Source: an uncultured Prevotellaceae bacterium (GTDB lineage: Bacteria > Bacteroidota > Bacteroidia > Bacteroidales > Bacteroidaceae). From it: a stretch of 64,000 bases of DNA. Under the pieces are notes generated by a model, which worked only from the letters and a program-made list of their open reading frames with translations, was not told where the DNA came from and did no database searches. This document shows positions 35,361 through 43,030 of the stretch, piece after piece. Made by a program: the position numbers and the translations under genes. Position 1 is the stretch's first letter. The number at the start of each line of letters is the position of its first letter. Where the stretch lies: NCBI GenBank assembly GCA_902779745.1, contig CACZCT010000014.1, forward strand, positions 1 to 64,000. Direction: 5' to 3'.

Positions 35361-38300
35361 ATGAGTAAGAGAAACGATAATCCATGGAAAGGCCTTGACT
35401 CTTATAAGGAGAGCGACCGCTTGTATGGACGCGATGAAGAGATCGAGTTACTGTTCAGCCGCATAGAATATAATATCCAGACAGTGGTGTACAGCCGCTC
35501 GGGCATTGGTAAGTCGTCGATCATCAATGCCGGCATATTCCCCAAGGCACGGCGAGCCGGTATGTTGCCGATAAGTATCCGTTTGCAGCATACTACCAAT
35601 AAGGACTATCCCACGGTCCCCTATATGGAACAGGTACGCCAGGCTATTGAGAATGAACTGCAGTCATCTGGCGGTCGCATCGAGGAACTGGTACCCCATA
35701 AGGACGGTCATGAGGAGACACTCTGGGAATTCCTGCACCGGCACCGTTTCTGGTTGAGTGATGAACAGAAACCTGCCGTCCCTCTGCTGGTGTTCGACCA
35801 GTTTGAGGAGATATTCACTCTGGAGAAGGACCATCACCGGGTGACTGACTTTTTCAGTCAGGTGGCCGACCTGCTGAACGGTATCATGCCCGACTACCTG
35901 ACGGAAGCCGACCATATCGAGGGGACGACAAGCAATGGCATGCTGAACCGTCAGGCACTCTTCCGCGGACTGCGTGGACGACAGCGTGCCACCATCCAAT
36001 ATCTGACGGAAGATGCCTTCCATATTGTCTTCACACTGCGTGAGGACTATCTCTCCTTCTTGGAACGCAATACCAGTCACATCCCTTCGCTCAAGATGAA
36101 TCGCTACTGCTTGCTGCCCATCAACGAGGAGCAGGCGGCCACTATCATCATGGAACCCCGGCCGGGGCTGGTAGACCTGGACGTGGCCAAGCTCATTATA
36201 GAGAAGGTGACGGGCGAGACCGACTTTGAACTGGACGGCCGACCGGCCATCTTCGTCGACTCGGCCATCCTGTCACTCTATCTGAGTCGTCTGTACGACA
36301 TCCTACCTGAGGGCGAAGAGAAGATTACTACCCAGTTGGTGAACCAGTTTGGTGACAATATCATCCAGGACTTCTATCTGGAAGTCATCGATGGTGTGCG
36401 TAAGGAGTCCGTCGTCTACCTGGAGGACAACCTGCTCAACAATGAAGGACGTCGGGAAAACATCTCCGTGTATAACGCCACCCACGTGGGCGGCCTGACC
36501 GAGCAGGAACTGACCTATCTGTGTGAGGAGAAACGACTGTTGCGTCGCTTTGCCTATAGCGGGGACATGCGTCTGGAATACATCCACGACATCCTGTGTC
36601 CTATCATCAAAGACCGCAGGGATATCCGGCAGATGATGAAAGTGCAGGAAGAGGAACGTCAGAAGATTCTTGCGAATGAACGCCATAAACGTGAGTTGTT
36701 GGAACTGAAGGCCAAGGCCGATCGCCGCCGCTACCGTAACTACATGATAGCGGGCTGTGTAGCCGCTGCCGCCGTATTCTTCTTGTGGCTGTACAACTAT
36801 TACATGAATGTAATGCCTTGTAACTATTATTACGAGTCATTCACCCAGGCCAATGGATGGCCGGTGGGTGTCGGACCGCGCCTGTCAGAGGAAGAGGCCT
36901 TGAAGTTGTCTGTAAGCTACAAGTTGAGCAAGAAGGGCCACAGTCCGGGTACTCCGTTCAACATGATAGAGGTGATGAGCAGTGACGGTAAACTGTTGCA
37001 CAACAAGATGCGCACGCCGCTGGTGAAGCATAGTGAGGTCTCGGATGTGAAGGGCAAGGTCTTCTCGGCCATGCTTAACAGCACGAAATACTATAAGTTC
37101 AGTGCGATAGAGAACTCCACCACGGCACGTGTGGATAAAATGGAGGCCTTCGATATCAACGGGAAGGTCCTATATGTCATTACCTATTTCAAAGCCTTGG
37201 AGGACAGGGAGAATTCTGATGGGGATACAGGAGCCTCGTATGTGTGGGCCGTATATACAGACATGAAGGGAGCCCCCCTGCAGGTCCGCGACAACGGTGC
37301 TGACCGCTTCCAGGTATTCTATAACGAACAGGGTATGGAGGAACGTTATATGTTCTTCGATGAGACTGGTGCCCCCAAGCAGAACGACCTGGACTGTTTC
37401 GGCTACCGTATGCACTATGACAAGGAGAACCGTGTGGACTCGGTATGGACACTGGATCCCTTTGGTGAGGAGGAGTCGCTGGAGGTGCGGACCTATTCAC
37501 CGCAGGTGGATACATTCACCTTTTACGACCTGAAGGGCCATCGGGCAGTACAGAAGAAACTGGGCTACCACCAGCGTGTGGAAACGAAGGACGAAAAGGG
37601 AAATATTACTCGTAAGGACTACTACGGTGTCGACCAGAAACTGGTGGACAACAGGCTGCGCCCAGCCATTACCGTCATTAAGTACGACAAGCTCAACCGT
37701 GTGGCAGGCACCAACGACTACGACAATGCCAACCAGCCCTATACGCAGAACCGTAAGTACTATGCCCAGCGCGAGTATACCTATATCGGCAATACAACAG
37801 ACGTGCTGAGTGAACTGGACTACCGCTGGAACAGCAAGCGGAGGAAGATGGAGCAGGTGAAGAGCTATGTGGCACGCCTCTTCGGCAGTGTGACGGAGGA
37901 GACGACGATCGATCTGGACAAGAATTATTACCGCATGAAGCGTGTGGAGCATAATGAAGATATGGAACCCGTGTCCATCTCATACTATGGAAAGAACGAC
38001 AAACCGATGTTCGACAGCATTGACTACTTCCACAAGCATATCACGGAACAGCGCGTACTACCCAACGGTCAACGCGTCGTCGTACACCGCTTCTATGACG
38101 TTAACGGTAAGCTGTTCTCTGATCCCGAACACCGTAAATATGCCATCGACTCCTGTATCTACAGTCCCCGCAACCAGTTGCTAAGCCGCGTCTGTTACAG
38201 CAGCGACACCGTGGTGGTGCAGTCGCAAGGCTATGAGTATAAGGACGGTATTGAGGTGGCCCGCTTTGCACGCGGCATCCATGGCCATCCCATCCGCTGT

Positions 38301-38864
38301 CCAAAGTGGGAACGCGACGGACTGAGCTATTACAAGATGTTGAGCGTACGGTCGATTACCGATGCCCTTTCCTATGTGAAGCCTGTCAGTGAGTACGGCT
38401 GTACGTCGTGGGCTTATGACGGTCAGGACCCCTTCGGCAAATTCGAGAGCCGCGATCAGACACTTACTACTTACCGCATGGGTAGTAACTGGACGAAGAC
38501 GGCCATTACCATTGTCTATGCCGACCATGTCCCCATGAATGCCCACTCCGTGGTGTATGTCCACCTGACGCGTTATAACTTCCCTGCCGACCGGTTGGGA
38601 CTGCGCGACGGTGACCTGCTGCTCAGTATAGGTAGTTGGAAATACACCTCCGACCCGTCTTCCACTGCCGCCCAGGGACAGTGGGACAGGATAGGGAAAA
38701 CCCCTATGAGCATGACGGTGGGACGCTACAACCCCAAAGACCGCAGTTGGAAGGTGCTGACCTTCAAGGTTCCGACTTTCCGTGGAGACTTCGGATGCGA
38801 GATATACCCCGTCTACTATACGGATGATGAATACAAGGAGTACGAGAAACTATTAGCATTATGA
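35361..38864 (+). CDS. Membrane-anchored STAND NTPase with large extracytoplasmic C-terminal region and PDZ-like end
   Basis: 1167 residues. The N-terminus NPWKGLDSYKESD..LYGRDEE is typical of novel-STAND (nSTAND1) ATPases. Walker A is SRSGIGKSS (45-53), Walker B is LLVFDQFEE (142-150), the sensor region is HIVFTLREDYLSF (221-233), and a winged-helix-like segment ends YIHDILCPII (407-416). A charged helix (about 425-457) precedes one membrane segment (about 459-482). Residues 483-1050 contain Tyr/Asp-rich strand repeats (for example MHYDKENRVDSVW, VIKYDKLNRVAG), and about 1050-1165 resembles a PDZ domain (RLGLRDGDLLLSIGSW). Predicted topology is ATPase inside, sensor outside. It overlaps the FGE-like gene by 4 nt. 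Confidence 0.8.
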   Translation: MSKRNDNPWKGLDSYKESDRLYGRDEEIELLFSRIEYNIQTVVYSRSGIGKSSIINAGIFPKARRAGMLPISIRLQHTTNKDYPTVPYMEQVRQAIENELQSSGGRIEELVPHKDGHEETLWEFLHRHRFWLSDEQKPAVPLLVFDQFEEIFTLEKDHHRVTDFFSQVADLLNGIMPDYLTEADHIEGTTSNGMLNRQALFRGLRGRQRATIQYLTEDAFHIVFTLREDYLSFLERNTSHIPSLKMNRYCLLPINEEQAATIIMEPRPGLVDLDVAKLIIEKVTGETDFELDGRPAIFVDSAILSLYLSRLYDILPEGEEKITTQLVNQFGDNIIQDFYLEVIDGVRKESVVYLEDNLLNNEGRRENISVYNATHVGGLTEQELTYLCEEKRLLRRFAYSGDMRLEYIHDILCPIIKDRRDIRQMMKVQEEERQKILANERHKRELLELKAKADRRRYRNYMIAGCVAAAAVFFLWLYNYYMNVMPCNYYYESFTQANGWPVGVGPRLSEEEALKLSVSYKLSKKGHSPGTPFNMIEVMSSDGKLLHNKMRTPLVKHSEVSDVKGKVFSAMLNSTKYYKFSAIENSTTARVDKMEAFDINGKVLYVITYFKALEDRENSDGDTGASYVWAVYTDMKGAPLQVRDNGADRFQVFYNEQGMEERYMFFDETGAPKQNDLDCFGYRMHYDKENRVDSVWTLDPFGEEESLEVRTYSPQVDTFTFYDLKGHRAVQKKLGYHQRVETKDEKGNITRKDYYGVDQKLVDNRLRPAITVIKYDKLNRVAGTNDYDNANQPYTQNRKYYAQREYTYIGNTTDVLSELDYRWNSKRRKMEQVKSYVARLFGSVTEETTIDLDKNYYRMKRVEHNEDMEPVSISYYGKNDKPMFDSIDYFHKHITEQRVLPNGQRVVVHRFYDVNGKLFSDPEHRKYAIDSCIYSPRNQLLSRVCYSSDTVVVQSQGYEYKDGIEVARFARGIHGHPIRCPKWERDGLSYYKMLSVRSITDALSYVKPVSEYGCTSWAYDGQDPFGKFESRDQTLTTYRMGSNWTKTAITIVYADHVPMNAHSVVYVHLTRYNFPADRLGLRDGDLLLSIGSWKYTSDPSSTAAQGQWDRIGKTPMSMTVGRYNPKDRSWKVLTFKVPTFRGDFGCEIYPVYYTDDEYKEYEKLLAL

Positions 38865-40057
38865 CACAAGAGCCCTATACAAACGAGCAGACGATCAGTA
38901 CACTGAAGGAATCCGTCTTGCAACAGGTGGAGAATACTAACGACCCCTCGGTGCTTACTCGCTGTCTGGAGATGTTGGAGGCAGCCCAGAAACGGCGGGA
39001 GGAAGGTGACGAGATTGTCAGGGAGATGGCCGTTATGGGCCAGTTACGCAATAGTACGTCAGACAAGCAGCAGCTAGTCAGTCATTCCCTGGCCAGCAAA
39101 GTGGAGAAAGACAGACTTCAGGAAGACAGTGATGCCGCTGATGCTGACGAACCGGCTGCCGACGACAGTAAGCGGAAGTTCTCGCCTTATGCTCTCCTGC
39201 ACGACACCGTATCCAATCACCGGCAGGTAGTGGGTGTGTTGACGGCCATTGCCGTCTGTGCCGTCATCGTGCTGGCCAGCAAGTATTTCCACTGGAGTTC
39301 TAACGATGACGAGAAGGAAGTTACTACCGTGGCCACGAAGATAGAGACCATCGAGGTGAACGGCTATCGTTTCAATATGGTACATGTAGATGGAGGTACT
39401 TTCACAATGGGAGCTACTGTCCGTGATGGTGAGCAGGATAATGACGAACTGCCCGTACAGCAGGTAACTCTCAGCAGCTATTCCATCGGTGAGACAGAGG
39501 TGACGCAAGGCCTATGGAAGGCCGTCATGGGTTACCTGCCTGCCACTTTCGACGGTGACAACCATCCGATGAAGAGTATCAGTTGGGATGATTGTCAGGA
39601 GTTTATTGCACAGTTAAACAAACTGACAGGTCATAAGTTTAGACTGCCTACTGAGGCTCAGTGGGAGTTTGCCGCACGTGGCGGAAACCAAAGCAAGAAC
39701 TATAAGTATGCAGGAAGCAATAACATCGACGAGGTGGCGTGGTACTCAGGTAATGCATGGGATATGGGAAAGGAGTCGCCAGCATTCGGCAACCATGCCG
39801 TGGGAACCCGTAAGCCCAACGAGTTAGGACTGTATGATATGTCAGGCAACGTATGGGAATGGTGTCAGGACTGCTACGAGCACTACGACGGCAAGCCGAA
39901 GAAAGATCCCGTCGGACCGCTCGACTCGAAGAATTCCTATCGCGTCAATCGTGGTGGCTCGTGGGACTATATCGCAGAGAGTGCACGCTCCTGTAACCGC
40001 CGCAACCGAACTCCCGACTTCCGTAACTTCAATCTCGGCATGCGTCTGGCAGAATAG
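38861..40057 (+). CDS. Membrane-anchored FGE/SUMF-like (sulfatase-modifying-factor fold) protein
   Basis: 398 residues. A cytoplasmic N-terminal region with a coiled-coil character (1-110) precedes a membrane helix (about 121-143). The FGE domain spans about 160-398: MVHVDGGTFTMGA, FRLPTEAQWEFAARGG, GLYDMSGNVWEWCQD and GGSWDYIAESARSCNRRNR near the end. The paired cysteines of catalytic formylglycine-generating enzymes are not present at the expected place (SWDYIAES instead of SYMCHRSYC-like), so it is probably a binding rather than an oxidase domain. It is the third gene of the SIR2-TIR/STAND operon, coupled by an ATGA overlap, and its 3' end overlaps the convergent helicase gene by 29 bp. 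Confidence 0.82.
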   Translation: MTQEPYTNEQTISTLKESVLQQVENTNDPSVLTRCLEMLEAAQKRREEGDEIVREMAVMGQLRNSTSDKQQLVSHSLASKVEKDRLQEDSDAADADEPAADDSKRKFSPYALLHDTVSNHRQVVGVLTAIAVCAVIVLASKYFHWSSNDDEKEVTTVATKIETIEVNGYRFNMVHVDGGTFTMGATVRDGEQDNDELPVQQVTLSSYSIGETEVTQGLWKAVMGYLPATFDGDNHPMKSISWDDCQEFIAQLNKLTGHKFRLPTEAQWEFAARGGNQSKNYKYAGSNNIDEVAWYSGNAWDMGKESPAFGNHAVGTRKPNELGLYDMSGNVWEWCQDCYEHYDGKPKKDPVGPLDSKNSYRVNRGGSWDYIAESARSCNRRNRTPDFRNFNLGMRLAE

Positions 40058-41471
40058 TCTGCACCTTCGGCCAGTTGACGAGATAGAGGTGGTCGGTGGC
40101 TCGTGTGAAGGCGGTATAGAGCCAGTGGATATAGTCTGACGTGAGCATCTCGTCCGTCATATAGCCTTGGTCGATATAGACATGTGACCACTGACCGCCC
40201 TGTGCCTTATGACAGGTAGCTGCATAGGCAAACTTGATCTGGAGGGCGTTATAGTATTTGTCTTCCTTGAGTTTCTTCAGGCGGTCTTGTTTGTAGGGGA
40301 TGTCTGCATAGTCCTCCATCACCTTGAGATAAAGCTGTTCCTGTTGCTCACGCGTGAGGGCAGGGGCTTCAGAAGTCAGCGTGTCGAGAATCACCATTGC
40401 CGTCAACTCATAATCGTCATAGTCAGGGAAGGTCATCGTTACCTCAGCGAAGCGAAAGCCATACTGTTCATGAACATTACGTACCCGTCGTACCACCGCA
40501 TGGTCGCCGTTGGCGATGAATTCCATTGGCTGTCCTTCACTCCCCTTTCCTTTTGGAGAGAGGGCGGGGCTGAGGCTGTAGTTGTTCTTCACAATCATCA
40601 ACTGATCGCCAGTGGTGAGCTCCTCCTCTCGTCCCAGTACCATGTTACGGATTCCCTGATTATAGATATTTGCCCGTTTGTTGCTACGGGTGATGACCAT
40701 CGTCTCGTCAATGCCTACCTTTGAATAGCTGCTAGCCAACGACTCTATCAACTCATCGCCCGGCACCACCTTGATATCGGAAAAGCCTACAAGACGAATC
40801 TGAGGCAAGGAAAGGGCCTCGCGAATTCGCGTCGCATTAAACAAGATGCCTGACTCCTGACTCTGCCGCAACACCTCGTTGAGGTCACACTCATGGACAT
40901 GCAAGCCATAGGAACGCAGGACCTCTGACATCAGGGCAGGACTCTCTTCCTCACCGACAGGCGGCAACTGGGCACGGTCGCCGATGAGCAGCATCCTGCA
41001 GTTACGACCGTTATATACAAACTGGATGAGGTCATCCAGCAATTGTCCGTTAGCGAAAGGAGTGTCACCGAAGTTCGATGCATTGGCAATCATCGAGGCC
41101 TCGTCAATGATAAACAACGTGTCCTGCATCATGTTATAGTTCAACTCAAAAGCGCCCTCCAAGGATTTCTGCCGATAGATACGGCGGTGGATAGTATAGG
41201 CAGGATGGCTGGCATAGAGCGAGAAGACCTTGGCGGCACGTCCTGTCGGGGCTAGTAATACGATTTTCTGTTGTAGTGATACCATGGCTTTGACAATGGC
41301 AGCGGCAAGGGTCGTCTTACCTGTTCCTGCCGAGCCTCGCATCACCATTGCCGCATGCTCATGACGGTCTGTCATGAACATTGCGAAGACATCCATTACA
41401 TGCTCCTGTTCTTCTGTAGGAATATGTCCGAAGACAGAACGGATGCGGTATTTCAGTTCGTCTGTAATCAT
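40029..41471 (-). CDS. RecD-like ATP-dependent DNA helicase
   Basis: 480 residues, superfamily 1. Walker A GSAGTGKTT (46-54), Walker B LFIIDEASMI, GDRAQLPPVG (motif III), and the C-terminal CHKAQGGQWSHVYID plus WLYTAFTRATDHLYLV (motifs V/VI, UvrD_C_2-like). A TTG four codons upstream belongs to the -7 box (41488-41481), so the ATG at 41471 is preferred. An in-frame insertion SLSPALSPKGKGSEGQ near residue 305 is encoded by a palindromic repeat-like stretch (40534-40577). Confidence 0.88.
   Translation of the reverse strand: MITDELKYRIRSVFGHIPTEEQEHVMDVFAMFMTDRHEHAAMVMRGSAGTGKTTLAAAIVKAMVSLQQKIVLLAPTGRAAKVFSLYASHPAYTIHRRIYRQKSLEGAFELNYNMMQDTLFIIDEASMIANASNFGDTPFANGQLLDDLIQFVYNGRNCRMLLIGDRAQLPPVGEEESPALMSEVLRSYGLHVHECDLNEVLRQSQESGILFNATRIREALSLPQIRLVGFSDIKVVPGDELIESLASSYSKVGIDETMVITRSNKRANIYNQGIRNMVLGREEELTTGDQLMIVKNNYSLSPALSPKGKGSEGQPMEFIANGDHAVVRRVRNVHEQYGFRFAEVTMTFPDYDDYELTAMVILDTLTSEAPALTREQQEQLYLKVMEDYADIPYKQDRLKKLKEDKYYNALQIKFAYAATCHKAQGGQWSHVYIDQGYMTDEMLTSDYIHWLYTAFTRATDHLYLVNWPKVQTILPDACRD
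40534..40577. repeat. Palindromic repeat-like element inside the helicase gene
   Basis: C/T-rich left arm (CACTCCCCTTTCC) and G-rich right arm (GGAGAGAGGGCGGGGCTGAG) around TTTT form an imperfect palindrome. It encodes the odd Ser/Pro/Gly/Lys stretch inside the helicase. Very similar palindromes are familiar as intergenic elements in many bacteria. Confidence 0.55.
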
Positions 41472-41480
41472 ATTTTCATG

Positions 41481-41539
41481 CAAAGATACAAAAAACTCTA
41501 AACTCTAAACTCTAAACTCTAAACTTTTTATTACCTTTG
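41481..41539. promoter_or_regulatory. Divergent promoters flanking a 7-bp tandem repeat
   Basis: Minus strand TATCTTTG (41488-41481) serves the helicase; plus strand TACCTTTG (41532-41539) serves the 30-residue ORF. Between them, AAACTCT is repeated four times (41493-41520) plus a partial copy to 41525, occupying the -33 region of both promoters. Neither promoter has a TTTG at -33. Confidence 0.6.
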
Positions 41540-41547
41540 CAAACGAA

Positions 41548-41640
41548 ATGAAGATGAACAACCGTATTGTCAATGTGATACTTCTTGTAGTGGCCGTCAT
41601 CCTTGCCGTGCTCTGTGTCATGAGTATCATACAACACTGA
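41548..41640 (+). CDS. 30-residue single-span membrane peptide
   Basis: A short frame encoding MKMNNRIVNVILLVVAVILA followed by VLCVMSIIQH: a positively charged N-terminus and one hydrophobic helix. A -7 box (41532-41539) ends 8 nt before its ATG, and its stop is 2 nt before the DUF3822 start, so it is placed exactly as the first gene of the DUF3822-rsmD operon. The function is unknown. Confidence 0.6.
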   Translation: MKMNNRIVNVILLVVAVILAVLCVMSIIQH

Positions 41641-41642
41641 AT

Positions 41643-42467
41643 ATGAAGATGCAGGAGAATAGTAACATCAACCAGTCGATGAGACTGATCATCCGGATCA
41701 GTCGTAATAGTCTATCCTTTGCTACTGTCAATGGCGAAGGTGACGGTGACGGACATGTTAACTATATGCCTTATTTTCTCAACAGCGGCATCTCCATGGC
41801 TGCCAACCTGCGTGAGGCTTTCCGTTCTGAGGCTATTTTAAAAGAGTCGTATGCACGTGTCTTAGTGATGATTGACTCTCCAGTGTTGATGGTTCCTATC
41901 GAACAGTTTCATGAGGAAGAGCGGCGTACCCTATACCTGTATACCTTTCAGGGACATGAACAGGACGAGATGGCCCATACGGTATTGCCCGACTTGAACT
42001 GCGTGGCGGTATTCTGTATCAACCGTGATCTGAAACTGGTGATAGACGACCATTTCCAGCAGCCTACTTTCATTGCTGCCATCGCACCCGTCTGGCGTTA
42101 TCTCCATCAGCGTAGTTATATGGGTGTCAGGGGAAAACTCTATGCCTATTTCCATGACAATCGTATGGAGGTGTTCGGATACGGTCAGAATCGTTTCAGG
42201 TTCTGTAACACCTTCGATGCCAAGGATGTTCATGATGCCCTCTATTTCCTGTTGTATGTGTGGAAACAGATTGGTCTTCAGGCAGAGCGGGACGAACTGC
42301 ACCTGGTGGGTAATATCCCAGCTTGTGACTGGTTGACAGAAGAGTTGCAGAAATACCTCAAGAGGGTATATACCATCAATCCCGCCGGTGATTTCAACCG
42401 TTCTGCGGTGACACAGATAGAGGGGATGCCTTACGACCTGATGACTTTATTCGTGAAAGGAAGATGA
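41643..42467 (+). CDS. DUF3822 family protein
   Basis: 274 residues, a Bacteroidetes family typically found directly upstream of rsmD, as here (4-nt ATGA overlap). It looks like an ASKHA/actin-like-fold protein from segments such as LIIRISRNSLSFATV and GKLYAYFHDNRMEVFGYG, but I cannot assign a reaction. No signal peptide. Confidence 0.82.
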   Translation: MKMQENSNINQSMRLIIRISRNSLSFATVNGEGDGDGHVNYMPYFLNSGISMAANLREAFRSEAILKESYARVLVMIDSPVLMVPIEQFHEEERRTLYLYTFQGHEQDEMAHTVLPDLNCVAVFCINRDLKLVIDDHFQQPTFIAAIAPVWRYLHQRSYMGVRGKLYAYFHDNRMEVFGYGQNRFRFCNTFDAKDVHDALYFLLYVWKQIGLQAERDELHLVGNIPACDWLTEELQKYLKRVYTINPAGDFNRSAVTQIEGMPYDLMTLFVKGR

Positions 42468-43030
42468 GAATCATCACAGGAAAATACAAAGGTCGGCATT
42501 TCGAGATACCATGTTCGTTCAAGGCCCGTCCGACGACGGACTTTGCCAAGGAGAATATCTTCAATGTGCTCAACGGCTATCTTGATTTCGAGGAGGCCAC
42601 GGCACTCGATCTCTTCTCTGGAACAGGGAGTATCACGTTGGAACTGCTCTCCCGTGGATGCAGTCAGGTCATCAGTGTAGAGATGGATCGTGACCATCAC
42701 CGTTTTATCCAGGAATGTCTGAAAAAGCTCTCCACTCCCAACTCTCCACTCTCAACAGTTATCCCCATTCGCGGTGATGTCTTCCGCTTCATCAAAACCT
42801 GTAAGCAGCAGTTTGACTTCATCTTTGCCGATCCGCCATACGCACTGAAGGAGTTACCCACCATTCCTGATTTCATCTTTGAGAAGAACCTACTGAAAGA
42901 GGACGGCATCTTTGTCTTTGAACATGGCAAAGACTATGATTTTTCAGCGCATTCACATTTCGTGGAGCACCGTAGTTACGGCAGCGTGAACTTCTCGTTG
43001 TTTAAAGCAGCGGAGAAAACAGTCGGGTAA
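42464..43030 (+). CDS. rsmD: 16S rRNA (guanine966-N2)-methyltransferase RsmD
   Basis: 188 residues. It opens with MRIITGKYKGRHFEIP, then the SAM-binding ALDLFSGTGSITLELLSRG and the catalytic FADPPYA (NPPY-type). It methylates G966 of 16S rRNA. A low-complexity stretch LSTPNSPLST near residues 89-98 is encoded by a short repeat (42729-42757) whose words recur in the convergent cls gene. It overlaps cls by 29 bp tail to tail. Confidence 0.92.
   Translation: MRIITGKYKGRHFEIPCSFKARPTTDFAKENIFNVLNGYLDFEEATALDLFSGTGSITLELLSRGCSQVISVEMDRDHHRFIQECLKKLSTPNSPLSTVIPIRGDVFRFIKTCKQQFDFIFADPPYALKELPTIPDFIFEKNLLKEDGIFVFEHGKDYDFSAHSHFVEHRSYGSVNFSLFKAAEKTVG

Noticed and set aside
38861..40057. Diversity-generating retroelement target
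   Set aside because: The FGE-like C-terminus is the right kind of domain, but no reverse transcriptase and no template repeat are present in the window, so the call is not supported here.
41472..41483. TTG start four codons upstream of the helicase ATG
   Set aside because: The TTG is part of the TATCTTTG -7 box, so it cannot be within the mRNA.
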